From Psychrobacter fulvigenes (GTDB lineage: Bacteria; Pseudomonadota; Gammaproteobacteria; Pseudomonadales; Moraxellaceae), in NCBI RefSeq assembly GCF_904846155.1, contig NZ_CAJGZP010000001.1:930001-994000 (forward strand): DNA of 64,000 nt, in the 5' to 3' direction. Shown here in pieces: positions 31,917 through 40,702 of this stretch. A program made the position numbers and the translations under genes. The first letter of the stretch is position 1, and each line of letters begins with the position of its first letter. The notes under the pieces were generated by a model that was given only the letters and a program-made list of their open reading frames with translations, searched no databases and was not told the origin of the DNA.

Positions 31917-32649
31917 TTGTGTACATGCCATGATCGTCGCTGCTGGGCGTGGTAGTCGTTTTGGTGCGTCTATAGCCAAGCAATATACAATGCTACAAGG
32001 GCAGACACTATTACAGCATAGTGTCGCAAGGTTAGCATCTAGTGGATATATCAACGAGTGTCTATTGGTCATTGCTGCAGATGATAGTATCGCGCAAGGG
32101 TTGGATTTTGCCTTACCGATTCATTATGCTGTTGGTGGCGCTGAGCGTTGGCAGTCAGTACAAGCAGGCGTAGAAGCGATCATGAAGGCAGGCGCTGATG
32201 ACTCAGATTTGGTTTTGATACATGATGCAGCGCGCTCTGCTGTGTTGAGCCATGATATTGATCAAGTCATCGAAGCCGCCATGCTAGAGCCCTATGGCGC
32301 TATTTTAGCAGCCCCTGTCGCTGATACACTCAAGCAGTCTCAGCCTATCACTCCTGATACCCAATCAAAATCTGCAACCACCAGTAGTTCAAACGATTAT
32401 ATCGCGCACACGGTTGACCGTAATGGGATGTGGCAGGCACAGACCCCACAAGTCTATCGGCTCGATCAACTGTATCAAGTACTGACCCATGTCGGTGAGC
32501 AGCAGCTTGCTATTACCGATGAAGCCAGTGCGTTCGAGCATATGAATCTGCCCATTCGTTTGGTGACAGGCAGTCGCCAAAATATCAAACTGACTTATCC
32601 TGATGATGCACTCTTGCTAGAGGCAATCTTAACTGCTCAGAATAAATGA
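31903..32649 (+). CDS. ispD: 2-C-methyl-D-erythritol 4-phosphate cytidylyltransferase
   Basis: MEP-pathway enzyme making CDP-methylerythritol for isoprenoids. 248 residues. AMIVAAGRGSRFGASIAKQYTML is the CTP-binding loop, followed by VLIHDAARSAVLSHDID, VADTLKQ, TVDRNGMWQAQTPQVYRLD and TDEASAFEH, all family signatures. A loop of about 15 residues rich in Ser/Thr near residues 145-165 looks inserted. The start is the last step of the 14-nt start/stop ladder described at 31833-31916, and no independent ribosome binding site is seen. Confidence 0.95.
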   Translation: MNTKPCVHAMIVAAGRGSRFGASIAKQYTMLQGQTLLQHSVARLASSGYINECLLVIAADDSIAQGLDFALPIHYAVGGAERWQSVQAGVEAIMKAGADDSDLVLIHDAARSAVLSHDIDQVIEAAMLEPYGAILAAPVADTLKQSQPITPDTQSKSATTSSSNDYIAHTVDRNGMWQAQTPQVYRLDQLYQVLTHVGEQQLAITDEASAFEHMNLPIRLVTGSRQNIKLTYPDDALLLEAILTAQNK

Positions 32650-33077
32650 ATTATGCTGAGGCATGCATAAACTGAGTTTCTATTTGACTCATTGCGTCTC
32701 TCCCTTATTCATTGTTTCAATAACCAGCACTTAGCTCAATTCTTGTGTCATTGCACCCTCATTAACATCTTTATTGAGACTGTTATTGTTGCTACAAATA
32801 TAGCGGCAGATTTTCTGCCGTCCTGCACTTACAAAATTCCGTTTTTTAGATATATGATTAGCGGCTACAGGCAGCTGATATAAAATAAAAGTCACCGTCA
32901 TATTCTAAAAAGTTGCTTTGTTGACGTAACTAACCTATGATGTAACCAAGTTTATACAATAAAAAATAAGTCTTATAATATCAGTCATATGCTGAGCCGA
33001 TTTTACATCGATAACTGTCTTGCTTTTATATTATTAGTAAAAATAAGTGTTTTTATTTCATCGTAAGGAGAAGTCGA
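32650..33077. other. Intergenic region, ispD to BLUF gene
   Basis: 428 bases without a credible gene. A hairpin CGGCAGA-TTT-TCTGCCG (32804-32820) lacks a T-run, so it is a weak terminator candidate for ispD or an RNA-stability element. The rest is AT-rich. AAGGAG at 33065-33070 is the BLUF gene ribosome binding site. Confidence 0.5.
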
Positions 33078-33698
33078 TTGCCAGAGGTTACTGATACAAG
33101 AGATGCAAAAGTAATGAATCTCTTCCAGTTCGTATATATTAGCCGTATCACTTCTACTGGAATGTCAGGCTCTAGTACGCTTAATGATATTGCTGAAGTC
33201 TCTATTAAAAATAATAAAGCCAATAATATCACTGGTATTCTTTGCTATGGCAATGGGTACTTTTTTCAGTGTGTGGAAGGGTCAGAACAAGCATTAACGA
33301 ATTTAAAAAATGGCTTGTTGATGGATGATAGGCACAAAGACTTACAAATCCTAAATTTTTCTCAAATTGTTTCACGCCGTTTTAGCATCTGGTCAATGCG
33401 TTCTATTGTGCTTGAGCGTTGGATGGTCAAGGATCCTAAGGCAAAAGCACTCATGCCATTCAAACCTTTTGATTGGACGGCTGATAAATGGCAAGGATTT
33501 CTAGAGATTTTACATGGCTACTATGAAGAGCAGAAGGACAGCGATGAGATCGATGCACAGCCTATCAAATACAATGCTCTGGGTGTAACGCTAGGTAAAG
33601 TGGTAGGAGAGCACCAAGCGTTCTTTTTGATTCAAACTGTCCTTGGTGCACTTATTTTATTGGCATTGCTATGGTTTATGCTATCCGATAAGTTTTAA
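33078..33698 (+). CDS. BLUF-domain blue-light photoreceptor with C-terminal membrane anchor
   Basis: 206 residues from a TTG start with an ideal AAGGAG seven bases upstream. Residues about 16-110 form a BLUF domain (flavin-binding): Tyr20 in FVYISR, Asn50 in NNITGIL and Gln64 in YFFQCVEGS are the canonical photocycle residues. Short BLUF proteins signal to partners (for example BlsA in Acinetobacter). Unlike those, this one ends in a single hydrophobic segment (FFLIQTVLGALILLALLWFML, described here as about residues 180-201) and a short charged tail, predicting a tail-anchored inner-membrane protein. No output domain is present and no partner gene is adjacent. An internal ATG at 33114 lacks an SD. 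Confidence 0.85.
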   Translation: MPEVTDTRDAKVMNLFQFVYISRITSTGMSGSSTLNDIAEVSIKNNKANNITGILCYGNGYFFQCVEGSEQALTNLKNGLLMDDRHKDLQILNFSQIVSRRFSIWSMRSIVLERWMVKDPKAKALMPFKPFDWTADKWQGFLEILHGYYEEQKDSDEIDAQPIKYNALGVTLGKVVGEHQAFFLIQTVLGALILLALLWFMLSDKF

Positions 33699-33850
33699 CG
33701 ACAGAACCAAAAAGTCTCGTTAGCAAAATATCGTTAGCTGTGTCAAAACTGCGGTGTCCACTAAATGTATTACTGCCACTCGTTACTCTTGCTACTCTCA
33801 TTTTTGTGCATAATATAAATACTCTAAGAGTAAAAAGAGAGCTTGAATAT

Positions 33851-33878
33851 AAAAGCCAGCAAATTGCTGGTTTTTTTA
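33851..33878 (+). terminator. Intrinsic terminator downstream of the BLUF gene
   Basis: GCCAGC-AAATT-GCTGG then seven T. It lies 150 bases after the stop codon. A 65-codon GTG frame running through the hairpin is rejected as a gene. Confidence 0.75.
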
Positions 33879-34000
33879 GTCTTATAACTTCTGATAATAA
33901 AGATAAACGAATACCGCTGCTCTACAGTCATTTGTAGGTTTAACAGATCTTTGAGAGTTAAACAGACCCTAGGAAGAAAAGCGTAGAGTATTATAGGCAT

Positions 34001-34039
34001 AAAAAAGACCCGTAAAACCTTATAGATTTTACGGGTCTC
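34001..34039 (-). terminator. Intrinsic terminator of tRNA-Glu
   Basis: On the - strand GAGACCCGTAAAA pairs with TTTTACGGGTCT, followed by TTTTTT, 41 bases past the tRNA 3' end. Confidence 0.88.
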
Positions 34040-34079
34040 ATAAATGCTAAAAATAACAACTGATTAGCACTTTAATATG

Positions 34080-34155
34080 TGGCGTCCCCAGGGGGATTCG
34101 AACCCCCGTTACCGCCGTGAAAGGGCGGTGTCCTAGGCCTCTAGACGATGGGGAC
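34080..34155 (-). tRNA. tRNA-Glu (anticodon UUC)
   Basis: The - strand gives a complete 76-nt cloverleaf: acceptor GTCCCCA/TGGGGAC with discriminator G and encoded CCA, D arm TCGTCTAGAGGCCTAGGA, anticodon arm CCGCCCTTTCACGGCGG with loop CTTTCAC (anticodon TTC), and T arm GGGGGTTCGAATCCCCC. Single tRNA gene with its own terminator. Confidence 0.97.
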
Positions 34156-34207
34156 TAGGTACTACGCCTTCAGCTGCTTTCACCATTTGTGCTGAAGTGG
34201 GCATATT

Positions 34208-34405
34208 CTAATGGCGTCTGCGTTTTCTGTCAAGTCTTTTTCTTCGTCTTTTCAAAATTAAGTATCTTTTTTTGATAGCACGTTTTGGATGTAGGTCTTT
34301 ACGCTTTAAATGATGGCGAATCCATAAAGAGGTACAGGCACTAATGGTCATCGCAAGCAGCATATAACCGATGATAGTACCCCATAATTTGAATTGTGGA
34401 TCCAT
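34208..34405 (-). CDS. Small membrane protein with highly basic C-terminus
   Basis: 65 residues: one transmembrane helix (about residues 8-27, WGTIIGYMLLAMTISACTSL), then a tail of about 35 residues that is nearly half Lys/Arg (HPKRAIKKRYL, KRRRKRLDRKRRR). On the - strand AGAGGG stands eight bases before the ATG, which supports translation. The basic tail would lie in the cytoplasm by the positive-inside rule and could bind nucleic acid or ribosomes (inference). It is between rnt and tRNA-Glu. No family recognised. Confidence 0.6.
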   Translation of the reverse strand: MDPQFKLWGTIIGYMLLAMTISACTSLWIRHHLKRKDLHPKRAIKKRYLILKRRRKRLDRKRRRH

Positions 34406-34638
34406 AGCAAAATCCCTCTGTAGTTCCCTAAATAGCGTATTGTATATGCTATTTGGGGTATGAGTAACTTAAGTCATCTCAGACAGACGGGAGCTATAAA
34501 AAGTAAGGGAACCATCTATTTTATTAAGATAATAAAATATACCAACTTTGGGTGACAGTTATCTTGCTTGTCATTTATCAGCCATATCCTTATTGATTAT
34601 AAAGTCAAGATGGCGAAGTCATTTTAAATGCTAACGGC

Positions 34639-35487
34639 CTAGGTGGCATCGTTCTCATTTAACTCTACATTGGTTGGCTCGTTATGTAAAGCATTGGGCA
34701 ACATAGGATAATGATTGAGGATATGACAAAACAATTCGGCTGTTTTTTGAGTGTCGTATAGGGCAGAGTGCGCATTATTACCATCAAAATCAAGTCCCGC
34801 TGCCTTACAAGCGCGTGCCAGTACAGTCTGACCAAATGCTAACGCTGATAAGGTCACCGTATCAAATACAGAAAACTGATGGAATGGGTTATGGTTTTTG
34901 CTATTGGTACGCAGTATGGCCGCATTTAAAAAACCTAGGTCAAAGTGAGCGTTATGACCGACCAGCACACATTGGCGACAGCCTTCGCTACGGCGTACTT
35001 CTTTGAGACCTTTAAAGATACGTCTGAGCGCAGTTTTTTCATCTTCTGCAATCGCCTTGCGCATGGGGTTGTTTGGATCGATACCTGTAAAGGCAAGGGC
35101 GCTTGCTTCTAAGTTAGCGCTTTCAAAGGGCTCGATATGAGCGTTTAGCGCCTCACCTGGATAGAACACCCCGTGTTCGTCTAGCAAGATAGGAATACAG
35201 GCAATCTCTAGTAAGGCGTCGGTATGCGAGTTAAAGCCAGCTGTCTCCACATCGACAATGACAGGCATAAACTTTCGAAAACGTTCTTTTAGCGTCATAG
35301 GTGCTGACGCTTCTTGTGCTGATTCCGTCTCATCGTTATTCACATTACTACTCACGTTTTCACTCATATTTTTAATGACGCTGTCACTCTTATTAATACT
35401 ATTGGTGTTGGTGTTGATATTAAGGTTAGTACAGATGTCACTGTGCTGTTTAGCGCTGATGTCTGTCGTATTGTATTCGGTGGTCAT
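34639..35487 (-). CDS. rnt: Ribonuclease T
   Basis: A DEDDh 3'-5' exoribonuclease that trims tRNA CCA ends and the 3' ends of other stable RNAs. PVIVDVETAGFN (first Asp/Glu), VGHNAHFDLGFLNAA (second Asp) and AHSALYDTQKTAELF (His and last Asp) give the full catalytic set. From the ATG at 35487 the product is 282 residues, with an N-terminal Asn/Ser/Thr-rich stretch of about 63 absent from typical RNase T (about 215-220). A start at 35298 (MTLKERFRKFMPVIVDVE) would give the usual 219 residues. Neither start has a strong SD, so the extension is uncertain. Next to tRNA-Glu on the same strand. Confidence 0.92.
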   Translation of the reverse strand: MTTEYNTTDISAKQHSDICTNLNINTNTNSINKSDSVIKNMSENVSSNVNNDETESAQEASAPMTLKERFRKFMPVIVDVETAGFNSHTDALLEIACIPILLDEHGVFYPGEALNAHIEPFESANLEASALAFTGIDPNNPMRKAIAEDEKTALRRIFKGLKEVRRSEGCRQCVLVGHNAHFDLGFLNAAILRTNSKNHNPFHQFSVFDTVTLSALAFGQTVLARACKAAGLDFDGNNAHSALYDTQKTAELFCHILNHYPMLPNALHNEPTNVELNENDAT

Positions 35488-35542
35488 AGCAGGTCAAATC
35501 ACTTCTATCGATCGTACAAGGATGTTGAGATTATGCAAATAT

Positions 35543-35575
35543 CCCGTGCTATCTACAATCTATAGATAGCACGGG
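35543..35575. other. Perfect 13-bp stem-loop between pyrC and rnt
   Basis: CCCGTGCTATCTA (35543-35555) and TAGATAGCACGGG (35563-35575) are exact inverted repeats around CAATCTA. There is no T-run on either side, so it is not an ordinary terminator. It could stabilise the pyrC 3' end or be a protein-binding site. Confidence 0.8.
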
Positions 35576-35592
35576 GTAATGTGGAATGTTGT

Positions 35593-36672
35593 CTATGCTT
35601 TGAGAGACCAAGGCAAGCTGTCACCAGCCAGCAGTGGGGTCAGGGTCTGTCCATCAAAGTATGGATAGCCAGTAGGTACTTGCAGAGGGGTTTTGATCAA
35701 GGTAATGGTGCTTTCATTAACCGGTAGTCCATAGAACTGGGCACCAAAGCGGCTAGCAAAGCCTTCTAACTTATCAATTTTGCCAACACTATCAAAGGCG
35801 GTGGCATATAAAGGCATGGCATGGGCGGCACTATAGCAGCCGGCACAGCCACAAGCGGCTTCCTTCTGATCTGTCGCATGCGGTGCTGAGTCAGTGCCCA
35901 AAAAGAATTTTGGGTTACCACTGGTCGCCACATCTAGCAGCACTTTTTGATGCTTTTCACGTTTTAGGATGGGTAAGCAGTAAAAATGCGGCTTGATACC
36001 ACCAAGAAGTAGGTGGTTGCGGTTGAACATCAAGTGCTGCGGGGTAATAGTAGCAGCAATCTGATTGCCCTGCGCCAACACAAAGTCCGCGGCATCACTG
36101 GTAGTAATGTGTTCCATGACGATCTTTAGCGTTGGGAATTTAGCAATTATCTGAGCGAGCACTTCTTCCAAAAAGCGCTTTTCACGATCAAAAATGTCGA
36201 CATGATCATGAGTCACTTCACCATGGAGTAATAGTGGTAGATCATATTTTTCCATCGCTTCAAACACATCGACACAGGCATTGATATTGGTCACGCCGTC
36301 AGCAGAGTTGGTGGTTGCACCAGCAGGATAAAGCTTCACTGCTTGAACGACACCTGATTTGGCCGCTATTTCAATGTCTTTTGCGGTTGTGTTATCCGTC
36401 AGATACAGTGTCATGCGCGGATCAAAAGCAGCTTTGCGCTCGTCGCTTAAGTCACTGTCTTGTAAGTGTTGGAGGATGCGCTGACGATAAGCCAGTGCTT
36501 CATCGGCATTTTTGACAGGCGGTACTAGGTTGGGCATACAAATAACCCGATTAAAACTGTTGGCGGCATGTGGTACAGTCGTTGCCAGTGCTTTATCGTC
36601 ACGAAGATGAATGTGCCAATCATCTGGCTGCAAGATGGTTAACTCTGGAATTGAATCAGTCATAGTTTTCAT
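35593..36672 (-). CDS. pyrC: Dihydroorotase (class II)
   Basis: A zinc enzyme of de novo pyrimidine synthesis (carbamoyl-aspartate to dihydroorotate). [11 protein letters not shown] carries the first metal His pair, [10 protein letters not shown] the carboxylated Lys region, LLLHGEVT and [10 protein letters not shown] the further His ligands, and [10 protein letters not shown] the catalytic Asp. ATG at 36672 is chosen (359 residues); ATG at 36663 is equally possible, while a TTG at 36693 would add unconserved residues. pyrC is separated from rnt by the 13-bp hairpin. Confidence 0.94.
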   Translation of the reverse strand: MKTMTDSIPELTILQPDDWHIHLRDDKALATTVPHAANSFNRVICMPNLVPPVKNADEALAYRQRILQHLQDSDLSDERKAAFDPRMTLYLTDNTTAKDIEIAAKSGVVQAVKLYPAGATTNSADGVTNINACVDVFEAMEKYDLPLLLHGEVTHDHVDIFDREKRFLEEVLAQIIAKFPTLKIVMEHITTSDAADFVLAQGNQIAATITPQHLMFNRNHLLLGGIKPHFYCLPILKREKHQKVLLDVATSGNPKFFLGTDSAPHATDQKEAACGCAGCYSAAHAMPLYATAFDSVGKIDKLEGFASRFGAQFYGLPVNESTITLIKTPLQVPTGYPYFDGQTLTPLLAGDSLPWSLKA

Positions 36673-37167
36673 ATCTTCTAATAAGGAAGTCAAAGAAAGG
36701 GATAGTGCTTGTTTAAGTATTATCTGGAACTGTTTGAATGTTCAACAGACTCTAATCAGTAGCAGCTATATATAAATGTATAAAGCTTGTGAATGCAAAA
36801 TACGCCTGAATGATTGTTTAACATATAATTTATTTGAGTTTAATTTGTTATTGTTATGGCCTTGAAAGCGTTTTTATTATCGATGGATAAGCGACTGTTA
36901 ATGACAGTATTTACTCAAGCTATCATAACAGGTTTGTTGGCATGACTAAATATCTGGCGGGTGATAAGTGTGCAAATAGTCGCACGTGACAGTATATCTG
37001 ACGCTAACGACTCTAAAGTTTTGGCTAAAACTTAGCTTTGCACGGGCGTTGCACTTTTGCCGATAGTGAATATGATGTACACTGAGCAGGCAATCTATCT
37101 TTTGACTCATTATCTGTGTTTTACTTAACAATAAAATATCATACTATTTTCATACTAGGAGTTATCT
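36673..37167. other. Divergent intergenic region, pyrC and argG
   Basis: About 495 bases. The imperfect palindrome CTGTTTGAATGTTCAACAG (36731-36749) overlaps the recurring TTCAACAGACTCTA word. AT-rich DNA with several possible promoters follows. AGGAG (37157-37161) is the argG ribosome binding site. I see no gene. Confidence 0.45.
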
Positions 37168-38406
37168 ATGGCTCAGCTTGATCCAAAAAATATCAATAAA
37201 ATTGTGTTAGCGTATTCTGGTGGTCTTGATACGTCAATCATCGCTAGATGGCTACAAGAAACTTATGATGCAGAAGTGATTACTTTCACCGCCGACATCG
37301 GTCAAGGCGAAGAAGTCGAGCCGGCACGCGCTAAAGCTGAAGCAATGGGTATCAAACATATCCACATTGAAGACTTGCGTGAAGAGTTTGCTCGCGATTA
37401 TGTGTTCCCAATGTTCCGTGCCAATGCTATCTATGAAGGCGAGTACTTACTTGGTACTTCTATTGCGCGTCCACTGATTGCCAAGCGTTTGGTTGAAATT
37501 GCAAAAGAGCATGGTGCTGATGCCATCAGTCATGGTGCCACTGGTAAAGGTAATGATCAAGTACGTTTTGAGCTGGGCGCTGTGGCATTGTCGCCAGATG
37601 TGGTCACTATTGCTCCTTGGCGTGAATGGGACTTATCAAGCCGTGAAAGCTTGATGCAATATGCCGAAGAGCATGACATTGCTATCGATTATGCCAACAA
37701 AAAGACCAAGTCACCTTATTCGATGGACGCCAACTTACTGCACATCTCGTATGAAGGTGGCATTCTAGAAGATCCGTATGCTGAAGCAGAAGACGATATG
37801 TGGCGCTGGTCAGTCAGTCCAGAAGAAGCGCCTGATGAGGCTCAGTATTTGGAATTAGAGTATGAAAAAGGTGATATCGTCGCCATTGACGGTGAGCGTT
37901 TGAAGCCTTATGAGATAATGATCAAGCTCAATGAGATTGGTGGTCAGCATGGTATCGGACGTTTAGACATCGTAGAAAACCGTTATGTCGGTATGAAGTC
38001 ACGTGGCTGTTATGAGACACCAGCTGGCACGATTATGCTAAAAGCCCATCGTGGTATCGAGTCGCTCACGCTTGATCGTGAAGCCGCGCATCTAAAAGAT
38101 GAGCTCATGCCGCGCTATGCAAAGATTATCTACAACGGCTACTGGTTCAGCCCTGAGCGTATGATGCTACAGGCTTTGATTGACAAGTCGCAAGAGTATG
38201 TCAATGGTACGGTCCGTGTAAAGCTGTACAAAGGTAGCGTCAGTGTGGTCGGACGTAAGTCAGATGACTCATTGTTTGATGAAAAAATCGCCACCTTTGA
38301 AGATGATGCTGGTGCCTATGATCAAAAAGACGCAGAAGGCTTTATCCGTCTAAATGGTCTACGTCTGGCTATCGAAGCCAGTCGCGGTCGTGATTTATCA
38401 AAATAA
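37168..38406 (+). CDS. argG: Argininosuccinate synthase
   Basis: ATP-dependent ligation of citrulline and aspartate, the penultimate arginine step. 412 residues. The N-type ATP pyrophosphatase loop [51 protein letters not shown] and [17 protein letters not shown] are family signatures. Monocistronic, strong terminator 45 bases downstream. Confidence 0.97.
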   Translation: MAQLDPKNINKIVLAYSGGLDTSIIARWLQETYDAEVITFTADIGQGEEVEPARAKAEAMGIKHIHIEDLREEFARDYVFPMFRANAIYEGEYLLGTSIARPLIAKRLVEIAKEHGADAISHGATGKGNDQVRFELGAVALSPDVVTIAPWREWDLSSRESLMQYAEEHDIAIDYANKKTKSPYSMDANLLHISYEGGILEDPYAEAEDDMWRWSVSPEEAPDEAQYLELEYEKGDIVAIDGERLKPYEIMIKLNEIGGQHGIGRLDIVENRYVGMKSRGCYETPAGTIMLKAHRGIESLTLDREAAHLKDELMPRYAKIIYNGYWFSPERMMLQALIDKSQEYVNGTVRVKLYKGSVSVVGRKSDDSLFDEKIATFEDDAGAYDQKDAEGFIRLNGLRLAIEASRGRDLSK

Positions 38407-38450
38407 GATTTTTGATCGTTTTTAATTAAGTAGTTATTTGAATGCAAGAC

Positions 38451-38487
38451 AAAAACAGAGACCTATCTATAGTGTCTCTGTTTTTTT
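38451..38487 (+). terminator. Intrinsic terminator of argG
   Basis: AAAAACAGAGAC pairs with GTCTCTGTTTTT around a nine-base loop. The symmetric A and T runs also suit the convergent gene at 38537-39868. Confidence 0.93.
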
Positions 38488-38536
38488 ATGGCTAGTTTTT
38501 ATGAGTGCTAAAGACTGTCTTTCGTCAGTCACTCTG

Positions 38537-39868
38537 TTATTCAGCTGCGGTTGACTCTAGGCTATCATCCTCATCGACTTTGACGATGGCCACATCTTGC
38601 TGCTGGCGTTCTTCGGCCGAAACCTGTTTCACTATTGGTTCTGCTTGAGAAGCGTTGTCAGACTTTTGCATTTGATATTTCAAAGTGGCAAGTGCGCCAA
38701 GTCCACCGATGACTAAGATGATCAATAGAATGACAGGATTCCTCCAGAGAGGCTTTGGTGCGTCGTATTCAATCGGTGTCTCACTAGTAGTCACTGGCGT
38801 ATTGTCACTATTACCCCCGAGTAACCCTAAGCTCACAAAAGGTGGCGTGGGCGGAGTCGCAGGTTCAGAGGTAATGCGTAAACGGTTGCGACTGAGATAG
38901 ATATCAGAGATTTTTGCGAGCTGTAATAACCAACGTTGATGTGGCAGGGCGATAGCATGCATTTGTGCAAATACCAGCATGTCATTATGACGGCCTTGCT
39001 GCAAGTTATCAGATGAGCGCCCGATTGCTTTGAGATAGTTGGAAGTGGCTTGCTGCATATCTTGTACCGCAAGATCATGCTTTGGTTCAAAGCCAGTGAG
39101 CTCAAACCAGTAAGTATCAAAGGAAGGCGGAGTTAGAGTCAGCGCTGCAGCTTCTGTGGCAGTTTCTGAAGTTATATCTTCTAAGTGCTCATTCTCTGAT
39201 GCGATTTCTTGATGTTGATGCTGCTGTTTATTGATATCGTCTGCATGAGCCGTATTTTTATTGTTGGCACTATTTTGGCTCGCTTCATTGGTATCATTGG
39301 TATCATTGGTATTTTCGATTAATGCAGGCGTGGTTGTTGGCACTTTTTCATCAAAGCGCTGAGCGGACAAAAACTGCGGCTGTAAGGTAAACCATTTATC
39401 CAGCTCCTCATTGTCGAGCTTGCTATAGTCGGCTAAGATGGCAAGCTCTCGGAGCACGATGACGCACAGACAGGTAAGTAAGGTTTGTACTTGTGCCGTA
39501 GTTGCATCAACCTGCGTGGCAATATACTCACTGGCCTTGACAACGCGTGCGTTATCACCAAATATGGCGTCGGCCACATCATGACGATGGTACAAGGTTG
39601 CATTGATAGTCGCAAAGTTCATGGAGTTGTGTTGACGTAGTTCTTTGACTGCTCCACGATTGAACAGCTTTTTATTGACTGTTTGACCTTGATGGCGCTG
39701 TTGATAAGCAAGTAAAGCGCTTACGATAGCCTGTAAGCTGGCACTAAGGGCAAGACGGGTCTGTGGTAGTGACAGCTGAGCTGCATCAGCCAATAACGAC
39801 ACCATGGGCTGGGTATCTTGGTACAAAAAGTCATACATCGACACACGTGTCGGTGAAATAGTCGTCAT
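38537..39868 (-). CDS. Unknown protein with C-terminal membrane anchor
   Basis: 443 residues, not assignable by eye. An N-terminal helical domain (about 1-170: FLYQDTQPMVSLLADAAQLSLPQ, then HRHDVADAIFGDNARVVKASEYIA) resembles the DUF937/bacterial-dynamin-neighbour style of helical repeats only loosely. A disordered Asn/Thr/Glu/His-rich linker spans about 190-250, a second helical part follows, and then a Pro-rich PPTPPF region. One transmembrane helix sits near residues 378-398 (NPVILLIILVIGGLGALATL), with a short acidic tail after it. Orientation would leave the large domain in the cytoplasm. Related Moraxellaceae loci would need comparison. Between argG and an L,D-transpeptidase gene. Confidence 0.7.
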   Translation of the reverse strand: MTTISPTRVSMYDFLYQDTQPMVSLLADAAQLSLPQTRLALSASLQAIVSALLAYQQRHQGQTVNKKLFNRGAVKELRQHNSMNFATINATLYHRHDVADAIFGDNARVVKASEYIATQVDATTAQVQTLLTCLCVIVLRELAILADYSKLDNEELDKWFTLQPQFLSAQRFDEKVPTTTPALIENTNDTNDTNEASQNSANNKNTAHADDINKQQHQHQEIASENEHLEDITSETATEAAALTLTPPSFDTYWFELTGFEPKHDLAVQDMQQATSNYLKAIGRSSDNLQQGRHNDMLVFAQMHAIALPHQRWLLQLAKISDIYLSRNRLRITSEPATPPTPPFVSLGLLGGNSDNTPVTTSETPIEYDAPKPLWRNPVILLIILVIGGLGALATLKYQMQKSDNASQAEPIVKQVSAEERQQQDVAIVKVDEDDSLESTAAE

Positions 39869-40003
39869 AATCTGCTAGCATCAAAAAAGTGTGCCTATAT
39901 ATTACGGTGCCAACTGCCTTGATACAATCCCCTAACATTAGAATTTTTATTATTTCTTAAATTGCGCCACAGATACTCAATAAGTAACAGCTGGGAAAAT
40001 AAA

Positions 40004-40519
40004 ATGACCAAAAATGAAGCCGCTGCCACGCAGATAGTGATCAATATCGCTCAGCAAACACTAGCGGTATATCAGCAAAATAAAAAAACAGTTCACTATA
40101 CAGTGTCTACTGCCAAAAACGGCAGCGGCAGTCAGCAAGATAGTGGCTGTACGCCGCTTGGTAAGCATGTCATTGCCAAAAAGATAGGTGGCAACGCGCC
40201 CATCAATGCCGTGTTTGTCGGGCGCGTGCCCACAGGAGAGGTATATGATGCTGAGCTTGGAGCGTTACACCCTGAGCGCGATTGGATATTGAGCCGTATT
40301 TTATGGCTAAGTGGTCTTGAGGAAGGAAATAATAAAGGTAGCAATAGCCAAGGCGGCTGTGATACTTATCAGCGTTATATTTATATTCATGGCACGCCAG
40401 ATACCGAACCAATGGGCATACCACTCTCACATGGCTGCGTGCGTATGCGTAATGACGATATAGCTGAGCTATTTGAGCAAGTTGTAGAGGGTACAAGGGT
40501 AACTATAGTTGCTGATTAA
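40004..40519 (+). CDS. L,D-transpeptidase (YkuD domain)
   Basis: A peptidoglycan 3-3 cross-linking or Lpp-anchoring-type catalytic domain. QIVINIAQQTLAVYQ opens the YkuD fold, and YIYIHGTPDTEPMGIPLSHGCVRM contains the HGT and the catalytic SHGCVRM cysteine motif. The 171-residue product from the ATG at 40004 has no recognisable signal peptide, which is unusual for a periplasmic enzyme and resembles the ErfK/YbiS-like cytoplasmic-looking proteins in some Moraxellaceae. A TTG at 39962 would add 14 residues (MRHRYSISNSWENK), also not a signal. Confidence 0.87.
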   Translation: MTKNEAAATQIVINIAQQTLAVYQQNKKTVHYTVSTAKNGSGSQQDSGCTPLGKHVIAKKIGGNAPINAVFVGRVPTGEVYDAELGALHPERDWILSRILWLSGLEEGNNKGSNSQGGCDTYQRYIYIHGTPDTEPMGIPLSHGCVRMRNDDIAELFEQVVEGTRVTIVAD

Positions 40520-40702
40520 ATAATAGGTCACTAAAAAACCTGAGTAAAACAGAATAACTTTATAGAGTTATTGATAAAATCAACTTAATATGGACTGGTT
40601 ATTTTTAAGTATATTGCTATAATGACGTCCTTATAAGCGGATGAAAATTTAACGCTAAAATTGCTCACTTAATATTTAATGGTATTAACAAGGATAATTA
40701 TA

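Noticed and set aside
33740..33937. 65-codon ORF after the BLUF gene, partly hydrophobic
   Set aside because: GTG start without a ribosome binding site, and it runs through the terminator hairpin at 33851-33878.
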